Program-made: the position numbers and the translations under genes
Shown: piece after piece, positions 18,050 through 27,718 of the stretch
Layout of the letters: the number at the start of each line of letters is the position of its first letter
How positions within the stretch are numbered: the first letter of the stretch is position 1
Notes under the pieces: model-generated
What the model was told of the DNA's origin: nothing
The model's database searches: none
Seen by the model: only the letters and a program-made list of their open reading frames with translations
Assembly: GCF_900089835.1 (NCBI RefSeq)
Contig: NZ_OANU01000064.1
Location: forward strand, 34,410 to 98,409
Direction of reading: 5' to 3'
DNA: 64,000 nucleotides
Source: Vibrio thalassae
GTDB lineage: Bacteria > Pseudomonadota > Gammaproteobacteria > Enterobacterales > Vibrionaceae

Positions 18050-20824
18050 TTATAAAAAGCCACTTTTTGTCGATAATTGGTCAGTTCGTTCTCTAATAGT
18101 TTTTATTTTTTCAAGTAAGACGGTTTTGTTAAATGGTTTTGACACGTAATCATCCATGCCACTCTCAGTACAACGCCGAATGTCGTCATCAAGCACACCG
18201 GCAGTGAGTGCGATAATAGGTGTTCGCACTTTATTGTATTGCTGTTCGTAAAGTCGGAATTCTTGTGACGCAGTGAAACCATCTTTTACTGGCATCATAC
18301 AATCCATCAATACGACGTGATACTGATTAGATTCATCACATAGAAGATGTAATGCTTCTTGGCCATTGCTTGCAATATCTACCTCATAACCTGACTTTTT
18401 CAGTAGTAAGCTCGCGACTTTTTGATTCACTAAGTTGTCCTCAACAAGGAGGATGGATTGGGTATCGGGATGATTTATTGAACTACGTAAAGAACTGGAA
18501 CGGGTAATATCAGCGTGAATAGGATCTGGATAGCGGCGTACATGATGTTCAGAGGTCATGGATATAGGACCGTTATACAGGTTTTGAGCGTGTTTCAAGG
18601 TATCAATCAGTCGAGATCCTAATAGAGGGAAGGTAACTAAACCAGCAATGAGCTGTGAATACTGAGAAGAAACCGAGTTTCCCGATTGAACAAGAACAAT
18701 AGGACTGTCTGGATAACGATGGGATATCGCAGTTAACGCTGTTCTTATATCTTGTTTTTCATTGGTACAATAGAGAATGGTGGCATGTTGATTAGCTGTA
18801 ACGTCGCGATAGCTATTGTAGGTAGCGTGATTTGTGAGTCCAAAGTAGTGCAGCTCTTGACTCAGTTGAGGCACATAATCTTGCTCATTGCTGATGATGA
18901 TAAAAGAGACAGCTTCTAACTCCCTTATATGTGGCGCTTTAGCTTGATTGATGCTGGATTCAATGCTGAAAAAAAAGCGACTACCTTTATTTTTTTGTGA
19001 ATCTATTTCAATGCGGCCTCCCATCAGTTCAACGAGCTGGGACGAAATAGCCAGTCCCAAACCGGTACCGCCATATTGTCGTGTGACTGAGCTGTCTTCT
19101 TGGGTAAAGGGTTCAAAAATCGTGTCTTGTTTGTCTTTTTCGATACCAATACCTGTGTCGATAATGGCAAAGCAAATAGTGCAGCGCTGTTCATCAATCT
19201 CACTGACGTTGATCTCCATGGTTACGTGACCGTGATTAGTAAACTTCACGGCATTAGACATCAAGTTCATTAAGATCTGGCGTAAACGGTGATCGTCGAT
19301 GATCAGCATATGCGGCATATGAAGTGAGAACTGTATTTGAAGTTGGAGATCTTTTTCCTTAGCCTTGGACATCACGATCGCTATCGTATCGTAAGCGATC
19401 TCCCTTAAGTTTGAGCTATGTAAAGAAATCAATAGGTTGCCTGACTCGATCTTGGAAATATCCAATATGTCGTTGATCAATATCAGCAACGTTTGGGATG
19501 AGGTATCTATGGTGTTGAGGTAGTCACGCTGAATGGGATCGAGGTTGGATTCCGACAGAATGCCAGACATGCCAATAATGCCGTTCAAAGGGGTTCTGAT
19601 CTCATGAGACATATTGGCGAGGAAAGCGCTTTTCGCCAGATTCGCTCTCTCTGCTTCCTCTTTGGCCGCCAGTATTCGATGCTCATTTTCTCTGCGCTCG
19701 TGAATCAGCTTATTCATTTTCTTGCCAAAGTGGCTGAATTCATCTTGTCCTTCAGTAGAAGCCAAAATATCGGCTTCATCTTGTGTTTCTAGTCTTTCGA
19801 ATGTCTCCAACGTGTTGTTTAGGAAAAAGATGATTCGACGAGTAATATTGATACTCAGGATAAACAGCGCCGCCATAATGGCAACCGTAAGCCCGATGGT
19901 TAACCAAAGTCGCTGCTCCAAATCCTTAATGTTGTGAGCCATTTCTTCTGTTAACTGTGCATTAATTTGGTCGGTTGCTTGTTGGATGAGTTCAAGTCGC
20001 TTGTCGAGGGCAGCGATACCTAATGTAATGTCTTGTTTCGAAAGCGCTGTTTGGCTTTCATCTAAAACGCGATCTCGAAAAACGATGCTTTCGACAAAAG
20101 AGTCATCAGAAAAGGTTTTTAGAAGTAAGCTGACTTGTGAAGCATCCGCGCTAATATTGAGGAATCGTTCTATCAGATATTGTTGACGCTCAAATAGCGT
20201 TGCCAACTGATCATGAGGTGCGTGAGAGTTGTTATGTGCCTTTGCATGTCCTTCAACAATAGCAATATGAATTAACCAGTTTTCTTCGGTAGCCCACAGG
20301 CGAATCCACTCTAGAGTAAACAGCGCGTTTAAATGGGATTCTAGCTTTATGGTTCCAGTATCGACTTTGGTACTTTCTAACTGTGCGATAAGTTGATTAA
20401 TAAGGTCGTTGGTCCATGAACTCCACTCTTCTAACTCATCCATTTGGGTAACAAGTTGCAATTCATTTTGAGCATCTCTTAGCTCATCAAGGGGTGTATT
20501 TACAGCTGAAAGTGCATTATCAGAATAAATATCTTTTATGGTGTTGGCTATTTTATCTAAGCATTCATTGAGCTGAATAAATATGACATTTTTATTGCCA
20601 TTAAATGTGTTTTCCAGCTTTTCCAATCGAGCTTTATGGAGTGATGTGCTGTATCTGGAAATATCACTAATTGCGATAACTTCTTTCGATAAAACAGATA
20701 TTTGTTGTAAGCTTTGTTGTGTTCTAAATGCTTCCCAAACAGAAAAAATTAAGATAACGGTTAAGGGCAAAATAGCGAGTAGTATGATCCTGCTTTTTAT
20801 AGACATCTTATTTAGCAAATTCAT
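18050..20824 (-). CDS. Hybrid sensor histidine kinase
   Basis: A 924-residue hybrid kinase. A membrane segment at about 13-30 and another at about 310-330 bracket a long helical periplasmic sensor. A HAMP-like linker and coiled coil follow, then HisKA with [15 protein letters not shown] (His about 406), the HATPase domain ([37 protein letters not shown]), a degenerate middle domain (about 640-760), and a C-terminal receiver [12 protein letters not shown] with phosphoacceptor Asp about 840 in [14 protein letters not shown]. No histidine phosphotransfer domain is present, so phosphate must leave through a separate Hpt protein. It is divergent from a periplasmic-protein/porin pair, suggesting a common job. 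Confidence 0.88.
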   Translation of the reverse strand: MNLLNKMSIKSRIILLAILPLTVILIFSVWEAFRTQQSLQQISVLSKEVIAISDISRYSTSLHKARLEKLENTFNGNKNVIFIQLNECLDKIANTIKDIYSDNALSAVNTPLDELRDAQNELQLVTQMDELEEWSSWTNDLINQLIAQLESTKVDTGTIKLESHLNALFTLEWIRLWATEENWLIHIAIVEGHAKAHNNSHAPHDQLATLFERQQYLIERFLNISADASQVSLLLKTFSDDSFVESIVFRDRVLDESQTALSKQDITLGIAALDKRLELIQQATDQINAQLTEEMAHNIKDLEQRLWLTIGLTVAIMAALFILSINITRRIIFFLNNTLETFERLETQDEADILASTEGQDEFSHFGKKMNKLIHERRENEHRILAAKEEAERANLAKSAFLANMSHEIRTPLNGIIGMSGILSESNLDPIQRDYLNTIDTSSQTLLILINDILDISKIESGNLLISLHSSNLREIAYDTIAIVMSKAKEKDLQLQIQFSLHMPHMLIIDDHRLRQILMNLMSNAVKFTNHGHVTMEINVSEIDEQRCTICFAIIDTGIGIEKDKQDTIFEPFTQEDSSVTRQYGGTGLGLAISSQLVELMGGRIEIDSQKNKGSRFFFSIESSINQAKAPHIRELEAVSFIIISNEQDYVPQLSQELHYFGLTNHATYNSYRDVTANQHATILYCTNEKQDIRTALTAISHRYPDSPIVLVQSGNSVSSQYSQLIAGLVTFPLLGSRLIDTLKHAQNLYNGPISMTSEHHVRRYPDPIHADITRSSSLRSSINHPDTQSILLVEDNLVNQKVASLLLKKSGYEVDIASNGQEALHLLCDESNQYHVVLMDCMMPVKDGFTASQEFRLYEQQYNKVRTPIIALTAGVLDDDIRRCTESGMDDYVSKPFNKTVLLEKIKTIRERTDQLSTKSGFL

Positions 20825-20915
20825 ATCACTATTCCTTGATAATAATCTTGAACATCATCTTTGTTGAACTAATCTATTGATAGTTTAGGAAAGGATTTCG
20901 CCTGAGTGTAATAAA

Positions 20916-21404
20916 ATGAGTCAAAATTTGCTGAACAATATAGGCATACGAATAGGGGTCTTTCGTGGCAGTGCCGTAATAGCCTTAGGTTTGGTGTTAA
21001 CCTTTTCATTCGAAAGTAGAGCATTTGCTGCTAATGAATACGCCATATTTACCTTAGATGGTAATTTTGATGAGTTGAGTCGGAGTAAAGCTCGAATGCT
21101 TTATCGAGGTAAAACCAAATCGTTGCAAGGTAAGCGGATAGAATTGTCAGACTGGCCTGAAAGCTCCTCAGAGCGCTCTGAATTTTACCAATCATTATTA
21201 GGAAAAGATGTCGCACAAATGAATGCCTACTGGGCCAGTTTGTCTTTTTCTGGTAAGGCCCGTCCCCCTAAAGAAATGGACAGCGCCAGTGTCAGCAGTC
21301 TGGTGATCTGGCTTGCAGAAAAGTCTAACCGTATTGGCTATGCCCCTCTCTCCGAGATCCCGGCTGAGGCTAACGTCCTTTATGTTGTTGGTAAGGAGCA
21401 ATAA
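20916..21404 (+). CDS. Small periplasmic PstS-like protein
   Basis: A 162-residue protein with an N-terminal signal (VIALGLVLTFSFESRAFA, cleavage near FAAN) and a short body similar to a fragment of phosphate-binding-protein-like domains (AIFTLDGNFDELSRSKARML, then YRGKT, and the closing IGYAPLSEIPAEANVLYV). It is far shorter than a full periplasmic binding protein. It is translationally adjacent to the porin gene (2-bp gap) and divergent from the hybrid kinase. I infer a ligand-sensing or accessory role with the kinase; the ligand is unknown. Confidence 0.65.
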   Translation: MSQNLLNNIGIRIGVFRGSAVIALGLVLTFSFESRAFAANEYAIFTLDGNFDELSRSKARMLYRGKTKSLQGKRIELSDWPESSSERSEFYQSLLGKDVAQMNAYWASLSFSGKARPPKEMDSASVSSLVIWLAEKSNRIGYAPLSEIPAEANVLYVVGKEQ

Positions 21405-21406
21405 TA

Positions 21407-22480
21407 ATGAGAAAACAACTTGTTGTGTTATGTGCTGCCTTCATGACGTTACCTGCTTTGGCTGCGATTGATATTACCGACAACTTTTCTGTGAGCGGTT
21501 TTGGCTCAACATCATGGGCGCGCTCGGATAACAGTACCCCTCTATTGGTGAATCGAGAAATTGCCAATGAAAACTGTTGGGATTGCGATACGGTGTTTGG
21601 GATCCAGGCAGATTACTATCAGGGTGGATTACATGCTTCTGCTCAGGTAGTGAAACGACCTCAAAAGCATTGGAGTGAGCCCCATCTTGAGTGGGCGTAT
21701 TTAGGGTATTCTTTTTCGGACTGGCAGGCTACCGTTGGGCGTCAACGCCTTCCTTATGGTCTTGCCTCTGAATATTTCTATGTGGGCCATGCCTATACCA
21801 CTGCCAGATTGCAACAAGACTATTATAACTCGCTGTTAGGCATTACTTCATATGATGGTGTGAGTCTGAAATGGAATTCGTCATTAAATGACTCAACGCT
21901 AATTTCACTGGTGCCATTCTATGGGATGGGGACCGACGGAGAGTTTATTCGTTACACTTCTCAACTATCACTCAAGTTCAAATCTGATTATACCTATGGG
22001 GTCAATGGAACACTTGAAGGCGATCAGTACAAACTGAATCTGGTTTACTTCCGCTCAAAATATCAGGAAATTGCTCGATTTGATCAACTTGGTTTAGTTA
22101 TTGATGACACGCCGAAAGTGCATTTTGAACTCTATTCTCTTGGGTTTGAGTATGATTTCCAGCCGGTCAAAGTGACCATAGAGGGGCAGAAAAACGACGA
22201 GAACGCGGCGTGGTATCTGCAAGCCGATTATCGACTTCAGTCATTCGTGCCTTATGTGAGTTACGGGCAATCATTTAACGGCGACTATGACATGACCAAT
22301 GATACTTATACGGTAGGACTTCGCTATGATCTGATCTACAACGTGTCACTGAACGCCGAGTGGAACAGGCTGCAGTCTCAGCAGAATGAAAATGGCACTT
22401 ATTATCGCGGGGCTTTTCTTGATGCTCCAAGCGAACCTTCAGCCAACTTATATACCGTGATGGTGAACTTTGTGTTCTAA
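21407..22480 (+). CDS. Outer-membrane porin-like beta-barrel
   Basis: A 357-residue protein with a signal peptide (cleavage near LPALAA), alternating aromatic/polar strands through its length, a YGLASEYFYVGHAY segment typical of the porin family whose members have a VGRQRLPYGL motif, and a terminal phenylalanine (VMVNFVF) as required for outer-membrane insertion. A CWDC pair near residue 47 is unusual. It forms an operon with the preceding periplasmic protein, and a strong terminator follows. The substrate is not known. Confidence 0.78.
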   Translation: MRKQLVVLCAAFMTLPALAAIDITDNFSVSGFGSTSWARSDNSTPLLVNREIANENCWDCDTVFGIQADYYQGGLHASAQVVKRPQKHWSEPHLEWAYLGYSFSDWQATVGRQRLPYGLASEYFYVGHAYTTARLQQDYYNSLLGITSYDGVSLKWNSSLNDSTLISLVPFYGMGTDGEFIRYTSQLSLKFKSDYTYGVNGTLEGDQYKLNLVYFRSKYQEIARFDQLGLVIDDTPKVHFELYSLGFEYDFQPVKVTIEGQKNDENAAWYLQADYRLQSFVPYVSYGQSFNGDYDMTNDTYTVGLRYDLIYNVSLNAEWNRLQSQQNENGTYYRGAFLDAPSEPSANLYTVMVNFVF

Positions 22481-22520
22481 CACCAGTTATTGTTGGAGTG
22501 GTCTGCGTTTAGAACCAAAA

Positions 22521-22550
22521 AAGAGGGCGACTGATATCAGTCGCCCTCTT
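22521..22550. terminator. Perfect palindromic bidirectional terminator
   Basis: A 30-bp perfect palindrome, arms AAGAGGGCGACTGAT and complement, flanked by A-run and T-run, separates the porin gene from the convergent popT. Confidence 0.85.
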
Positions 22551-22572
22551 TTCAGACTAGCGGGTGATGCAG

Positions 22573-23493
22573 TTATTCACCATTTTTCGCCACCTTTTCA
22601 AGTGCCAGAACCAGGCCAATTGCTGCCAGCATCAATACGACTGCAATCGCCAGTTGTGATGGTTGACCCGTTACTGACTCAAAGTTGAACGGCGACAGGT
22701 TCTCCTGAATTAGCGGTACTTGCTCACCTTTAGAGTTAATGCGCCAAGAGATGGTCTCTTTCCATGGCCAAAGCTTAGGTAGCGTACCTAGCATCAGGCC
22801 TGTCAGGAACACCAGAGCAAAATCGCGGTAACGCTTAAGCAGCCACGATAATACATGCGAGAACGACAGCAGACCAATCAGACAGCCTGTAGCAAATAGG
22901 GCCATAACATCGAGTTGTAGGCCCTTTACCGCTCCCAGAACTGGTGTGTACATACCAAGAAGCAGCAGGATAAAGCTACCCGAAATACCCGGAAGAATCA
23001 TTGCACAAATGGCGATACAACCGGCAAAAAAGATATTGATAGAGGTTGGATCCATTTGTAGCGGTTTTAGCACTGTGATGCTGTAAGCAAACACCGCTCC
23101 GAGGAGAAGAAAGACAAAACGAGACAGTGTTTTGTGTTCCACTTGTCTCATCATGTGATAAACAGACACCATGATCAGGCCGAAGAAGAAAGACCACACA
23201 GGAACTGGATGGGTTTCTAATGCCCACGAGATGAATTTTGCCAGTGACAGAATGGAGGTCAGAATGCCACCAAACAAAGCAATCAAGAAAAAGCCGTTAA
23301 TATAGTTGAATGCCGCTTTGAAGCCTTTACGTTTCCATATACCAAGCAGACTTGGGTTAACACGGCGAATGCTCTCCAACAGTGTGTCGTAAATACCAGT
23401 GATAAAGGCGATAGTTCCGCCTGAAACGCCAGGCACGACGTCTGCCGCACCCATCGCCATTCCTTTTAAGAATGTAGTCAGATAGTTCTTCAT
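22573..23493 (-). CDS. popT: Undecaprenyl-phosphate translocase PopT (DUF368)
   Basis: A 306-residue polytopic inner-membrane protein. The diagnostic DUF368 signature is MGAADVVPGVSGGTIAFITG near the N-terminus, with a second PGISGSFILLLLG repeat in the middle. As I recall, DUF368 members (PopT) recycle the lipid carrier undecaprenyl phosphate across the membrane and were characterised in V. cholerae. The start at 23493 follows an AAGAAG site; an upstream in-frame ATG lacks one. It is monocistronic and convergent with the porin. Confidence 0.9.
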   Translation of the reverse strand: MKNYLTTFLKGMAMGAADVVPGVSGGTIAFITGIYDTLLESIRRVNPSLLGIWKRKGFKAAFNYINGFFLIALFGGILTSILSLAKFISWALETHPVPVWSFFFGLIMVSVYHMMRQVEHKTLSRFVFLLLGAVFAYSITVLKPLQMDPTSINIFFAGCIAICAMILPGISGSFILLLLGMYTPVLGAVKGLQLDVMALFATGCLIGLLSFSHVLSWLLKRYRDFALVFLTGLMLGTLPKLWPWKETISWRINSKGEQVPLIQENLSPFNFESVTGQPSQLAIAVVLMLAAIGLVLALEKVAKNGE

Positions 23494-23677
23494 GATTTCT
23501 TCTTGGTTTAAAAAGTTGATGCAGAGTATACCCAAGTTGTTTCAAGATGCACTAATCAATTCGCGCAACAATGAACCAACCTATCAGGTCAAATTAATAT
23601 GAATTTGGGGTTTATATATGTCAGCGGAACATAGGCAAAAGTTCCGCTGGAAATTAAATAAAATCAACGCTTCAAGC

Positions 23678-23860
23678 TTGTCTAGACAACTCTTCCATAC
23701 CGTAAATCTGTTGCGATTTTGCAACCAAACCGACACGTAAGCGTCATATTCCACCCGCAAAGTACTTCTACCGACTGGATGTTCTCAGAAAAGCTAGACA
23801 GGGAAAGTGAGCCCAATACCTACATTTCCCTTTGCTGCAACTGAGAACTTATCTAGACAA
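23678..23860. promoter_or_regulatory. PhnF operator candidates upstream of the phn operon
   Basis: A perfect palindrome TTGTCTAGACAA (23678-23689) and a near copy TTATCTAGACAA (23849-23860, 23 bp before the phnF start) share CTAGACA, with a third CTAGACA at 23795-23801. GntR-type PhnF proteins elsewhere bind a site ending in TAGACAA or TAGACCA, as I recall. The second site is placed to give autoregulation. A separate inverted repeat, GTTGC / GCAAC, lies at 23710-23725. I see no convincing Pho box. Confidence 0.6.
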
Positions 23861-23882
23861 ATCATCAGGTACAGGAGCCACC

Positions 23883-24578
23883 ATGCCCGTTTACTTAGAC
23901 ATTGCCATCGAACTGGAGCAGGAAGTTCGCGAGCGATATGCGCCGGGGGACTATCTGCCTTCAGAAGGGCAACTTGCTCAGCGCTTTGATGTCAACCGAC
24001 ATACCTTGCGTCGTGCGATCGATGAATTGGTGAGTACTGGCATGGTTCAACGCCATCAAGGTAAAGGCAATATGGTGATAAGGCAGCCCAGTGAGTATCA
24101 CGTGCATTCGGGCGCGCACTTTACTAAGAATCTGATTGAACAAGGGGCAAGGCCACGCTGCGAAGTGATTCAACATCGAGTGTTTGTCGCTCCTATGGAC
24201 ATAGCCGCAAATCTTGGCGTCTCAGAAGGCAGCAAGATTATCCATATCCGCACACTGCGAAAAACCGAGGAGTGTCCTCGCACCATCATTGATCACTACC
24301 TAGCCAATATAGAGTGGTGGAGCATTTTGAAGAATTACCAAAGTGGTTCATTACACGAATTCATTAAACGTGGGCTTGATATAGAGCTTGAGCGCAAAGA
24401 AACCCGTGTAGGCGCAAAAACACCAACGGGTGAAGAATGCCGACTGCTGCAAATTACACCAAGCACACCAATTCTAAGAGTCAAAACCAAAAACGTTATC
24501 AAGGGGACCGACGTGGTGGCCGAGTTTTCGACCTCCAATAGCCGTTCCGACGCAACTGAAATAGTAATGGAGCATTAA
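23883..24578 (+). CDS. phnF: GntR-family (HutC-type) regulator PhnF
   Basis: A 231-residue transcription factor. The N-terminal winged helix is seen at VRERYAPGDYLPSEGQLAQR and LRRAIDELVSTGMVQRHQGKG; the C-terminal UTRA effector domain carries KIIHIRTLRKTE and the ILRVKTKNV segment. It is the first gene of the phosphonate operon and likely its repressor. The start at 23883 follows ACAGGAG and fits the length of known PhnF proteins better than the upstream in-frame ATG at 23832. A CTAGACA palindrome precedes it. Confidence 0.92.
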   Translation: MPVYLDIAIELEQEVRERYAPGDYLPSEGQLAQRFDVNRHTLRRAIDELVSTGMVQRHQGKGNMVIRQPSEYHVHSGAHFTKNLIEQGARPRCEVIQHRVFVAPMDIAANLGVSEGSKIIHIRTLRKTEECPRTIIDHYLANIEWWSILKNYQSGSLHEFIKRGLDIELERKETRVGAKTPTGEECRLLQITPSTPILRVKTKNVIKGTDVVAEFSTSNSRSDATEIVMEH

Positions 24579-25025
24579 ATGATTGCTGTGAGCGAAAGAG
24601 CAAGCTGGATGTCAACATTGGCGCAAAGTCAGCAGAGCGAGTTAGAGCAACTGTGGCACTCAACCAAGATTGAAGCGAGTTATCAGATGGTACGTCAAAC
24701 AGAGATCGGGTTGGCACAGGTTCGCGCTCGAATGGGGGGGAGCGGTCGTGAGTTCAATATGGGCGATGCCACGATCACTCGAGCTGTCGTCAAATTGGAC
24801 AGTGGGGAGATGGGGTATAGCTACTTGCGCGGTCGCAATAAAGCGCAAGCAGAGCTGGCTGCCGTCATTGATGGCCTGCTACAGACCCAATCACACCATG
24901 AACAGTTGATGCGCATGGTCATTGAACCCTTAGCGGCGATGAAAAAAGAGCAGCAGCAACTCAGAGCAAAAGAAGTGGCGACCAGTAAGGTGGACTTTTT
25001 CACCATGGTACGCGGTGAAGATTGA
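24579..25025 (+). CDS. phnG: C-P lyase core subunit PhnG
   Basis: PhnG is part of the PhnGHIJ complex that couples methylphosphonate to ATP-derived ribose. This 148-residue protein has the family's ERASWMSTLAQSQQ start, the glutamine pattern QTEIGLAQVRARMGGSG, and TRAVVKLDSGEMGYSYLRGR. Its ATG directly abuts the phnF stop, so the two are probably co-translated. Confidence 0.93.
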   Translation: MIAVSERASWMSTLAQSQQSELEQLWHSTKIEASYQMVRQTEIGLAQVRARMGGSGREFNMGDATITRAVVKLDSGEMGYSYLRGRNKAQAELAAVIDGLLQTQSHHEQLMRMVIEPLAAMKKEQQQLRAKEVATSKVDFFTMVRGED

Positions 25026-25080
25026 TTCAAGGAACATGAACAAAGTTGGTTTAACGAATTAACCAAGTAAGGCAGAGATA

Positions 25081-25722
25081 ATGACCACAATTACTACTGC
25101 ATTTGAAGATGCAGTCCATGACAGCCAGCAGTGCTTTAGATTACTGCTTAAGGCGATGTCTGAACCAGGTGAGGCCGTCACTCTAGATTTGAGCAAAGGC
25201 TTTGGCTCGATGCATAAAGCAGCAACACAAACCTTGTTGAGCCTAAGCGACAATGCCACGCCGATATGGCTGTCAGAGTCTCACCTAAAAGACGCCGCCA
25301 TTCGTGAAAATATCCGCTTTCACTGTGGCAGCCCCGTCACCGAGCAACAAAACAGTGCCAGCTTTGCTGTGATTGCTGAGCAAGATTTGGCTGATTTTGA
25401 TTGGAATAACGCAACATTTAGCCTTGGCTGTGAAGAGTACCCAGATCAGTCTACGACGGTCATTGTTGAGCTAGGCAGCTTAGCCAATGGCTCTGTGGCG
25501 AATCTATCTAAAGGTGGCATCACGCTAACGCTAACTGGACCGGGAATCGAATCACAATCGGTGTTGAATATTGGTGTGGCCTCTAAGGCATTTCAGCACT
25601 TCTTACAAGGACGCCAAGAGCATTTCGCTTTTCCGCTTGGTATTGATTTGATCTTGGTAAACGATGAGAGCATTGCCTGCTTACCACGTACCACACTTGT
25701 TGAGGTGAACTCATGTATGTAG
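25081..25722 (+). CDS. phnH: C-P lyase core subunit PhnH
   Basis: A 213-residue PhnH. Seen: AFEDAVHDSQQCFRLLLKAM and SEPGEAV at the N-terminus, the LSDNATPIWLS segment, and a C-terminal ALPxGIDL-like ending (FAFPLGIDLILV). It overlaps phnI by 10 bp. PhnH is a homodimeric structural member of the core complex with a PLP-transferase-like fold but no cofactor site. Confidence 0.93.
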   Translation: MTTITTAFEDAVHDSQQCFRLLLKAMSEPGEAVTLDLSKGFGSMHKAATQTLLSLSDNATPIWLSESHLKDAAIRENIRFHCGSPVTEQQNSASFAVIAEQDLADFDWNNATFSLGCEEYPDQSTTVIVELGSLANGSVANLSKGGITLTLTGPGIESQSVLNIGVASKAFQHFLQGRQEHFAFPLGIDLILVNDESIACLPRTTLVEVNSCM

Positions 25723-26819
25723 CAGTAAAAGGTGGCGAAAAAGCCATTAACAATGCGCATCAGCTACAGGCTAAAAAGCGTCGCGGTAATCCTGAATTGG
25801 CTGAATTGACGGTGGCTCAAATCAGCGAGCAGCTCTCTGGTAGCGTTGATCGCGTGATGACGGAAGGTGGCATTTATGACCGTGAATTAGCAGCACTGGC
25901 TGTAAAGCAAGCGAACGGCGATTTAGTCGAAGCGATCTTCTTACTGCGTGCTTATCGCACCACGTTGCCGCGCCTTTCGGTTTCACAGGCTGTAAACACC
26001 AGTGACATGCGTATTGAGCGCCGCATCTCCGCCACCTATAAAGATCTGCCTGGTGGACAAGTATTGGGGCCGACATATGACTATACCCATCGTCTACTGG
26101 ACTTTAGTTTGATTGCTGAAGGTGAAGCACCGCGAGTCGACACCTCAGATGTTCAAGCGATGGAAGTGTGCCCTCAAGTGATGAGCATTCTTGAAAATCT
26201 CGACTTGATGACGACCGAAGAAGATAACCAACAAACCCCAGAAGATATCACTATGCATCCGGTGAACTATCCGTGTGATCGCAGTGCGCGATTACAGAAC
26301 TTGGTTCGTGGCGATGAAGGATTCTTGCTGGCACTCGGCTATTCGACGCAACGCGGCTATGGACGAAATCACCCATTTGCAGGCGAAATTCGTATCGGTT
26401 TCTGCGATTTAAGTTTGGTGCCAGAGGAGCTGGGCTTTGCTATTGATATCGGTGAAGTTGAGTTAACCGAGTGCCAAATGGTGAATGGTTTTGTTGGTAG
26501 CAAAACAGAAAAAGCCAAACTGACTCGCGGTTATGGTTTGACGTTTGGCTCCACCGAGCGCAAAGCGATGTCAATGGCGCTGGTGGATCGCTCACTGCAA
26601 GCGGCAGATTACGATGAAGCCATTGATGGGCCCGCTCAAGACGAAGAATTCGTGTTATCGCATTCAGATAATGTGGAAGCGGCAGGCTTCGTTTCTCACC
26701 TGAAACTGCCTCACTACGTGGATTTCCAAGCAGAGTTAGAACTGCTTCGTAAGATGCACAAAGAGCATGATGAATTCATTCAGTCTCAGGGTGAACAGAA
26801 CCAACAGGAGAGCCAGTAA
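25713..26819 (+). CDS. phnI: C-P lyase core subunit PhnI (ribonucleoside-triphosphate phosphonylase)
   Basis: PhnI displaces adenine from ATP to give the ribosyl triphosphonate with the other core subunits. This 368-residue protein begins MYVAVKGGEKAINNAH, followed by RVMTEGGIYDRELAALAV, and carries the LALGYSTQRGYGRNHPFAGE segment and GFCDLSLVPEELGFA of the family. The start overlaps phnH; the stop overlaps phnJ by one base, so the two are coupled. Confidence 0.95.
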   Translation: MYVAVKGGEKAINNAHQLQAKKRRGNPELAELTVAQISEQLSGSVDRVMTEGGIYDRELAALAVKQANGDLVEAIFLLRAYRTTLPRLSVSQAVNTSDMRIERRISATYKDLPGGQVLGPTYDYTHRLLDFSLIAEGEAPRVDTSDVQAMEVCPQVMSILENLDLMTTEEDNQQTPEDITMHPVNYPCDRSARLQNLVRGDEGFLLALGYSTQRGYGRNHPFAGEIRIGFCDLSLVPEELGFAIDIGEVELTECQMVNGFVGSKTEKAKLTRGYGLTFGSTERKAMSMALVDRSLQAADYDEAIDGPAQDEEFVLSHSDNVEAAGFVSHLKLPHYVDFQAELELLRKMHKEHDEFIQSQGEQNQQESQ

Positions 26820-27718
26820 TGAGCCAAGTACAAACTAACACTCATGGGCAAGGTGTGACCGGCTACAACTACGGTTACCTTGATGAACAAACCAAACGTA
26901 TGATTCGTCGCGCTCTGCTCAAAGCGGTGGCGATTCCGGGTTATCAAGTGCCATTTGGTGGTCGTGAAATGCCGATGCCGTACGGTTGGGGAACCGGCGG
27001 TGTTCAGATTACCGCAGCGATCATTGGCCAAGCCGACACGCTGAAAGTGATTGACCAAGGTGCCGACGATACGACGAATGCGGTTTCCATTCGAGAGTTT
27101 TTCAAGTCAGTAGTAAGCGCAAAAACCACCGAGAAAACGGTAGACGCTTCAATCATTCAAACGCGTCACCGCATTCCGGAAATCACTCTCGATAAAGACC
27201 AGATCTTGGTGTACCAAGTTCCGATTCCAGAGCCGTTGCGCTTTATTGAACCGCGAGAGACGGAAACGCGAAAAATGCACGCGCTGGAAGAGTACGGAAT
27301 CATGCACGTCAAACTGTACGAAGACATCGCACGATTTGGTCATATTGCTACCTCTTACGCGTATCCGGTTTGCGTCAACGATCGCTATATCATGGACCCT
27401 TCTCCGATCCCTAAGTTTGACAACCCGAAAATGGACAAAATGGCGGCGCTTCAGCTGTTTGGTGCAGGACGTGAAAAACGAATCTATGCCATTCCACCAT
27501 TCACAAAAGTGAAGAGTTTAGATTTTGAAGATCATCCGTTTGAAATCCAACAATGGGATGAGCCGTGTGCCATTTGTGGTGCAACAGACACCTTCCTAGA
27601 TGAAGTGGTGATGGATGACAAAGGCAATCATATGTTCGTTTGTTCGGACACTGATTACTGCTCTCAGCAAGTAGAAAAACACACCCTCCATGCAAAGGAA
27701 ACGGAGAGTCACGTATGA
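26819..27718 (+). CDS. phnJ: C-P lyase catalytic subunit PhnJ (radical SAM)
   Basis: PhnJ cleaves the C-P bond by radical S-adenosylmethionine chemistry. This 299-residue protein has the N-terminal glycine-rich segment (YQVPFGGREMPMPYGWGTGG) that holds the glycyl/thiyl radical chain, and the four conserved cysteines in CAICG (about 240-244) and CSDTDYC (about 264-270). All cluster cysteines are intact. It overlaps phnK by 4 bp. Confidence 0.96.
   Translation: MSQVQTNTHGQGVTGYNYGYLDEQTKRMIRRALLKAVAIPGYQVPFGGREMPMPYGWGTGGVQITAAIIGQADTLKVIDQGADDTTNAVSIREFFKSVVSAKTTEKTVDASIIQTRHRIPEITLDKDQILVYQVPIPEPLRFIEPRETETRKMHALEEYGIMHVKLYEDIARFGHIATSYAYPVCVNDRYIMDPSPIPKFDNPKMDKMAALQLFGAGREKRIYAIPPFTKVKSLDFEDHPFEIQQWDEPCAICGATDTFLDEVVMDDKGNHMFVCSDTDYCSQQVEKHTLHAKETESHV

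Noticed and set aside
23735..23755. Possible Pho box near GCGTCATATT upstream of phnF
   Set aside because: Only one half-element resembles CTGTCAT; the partner 11 bp away does not match.
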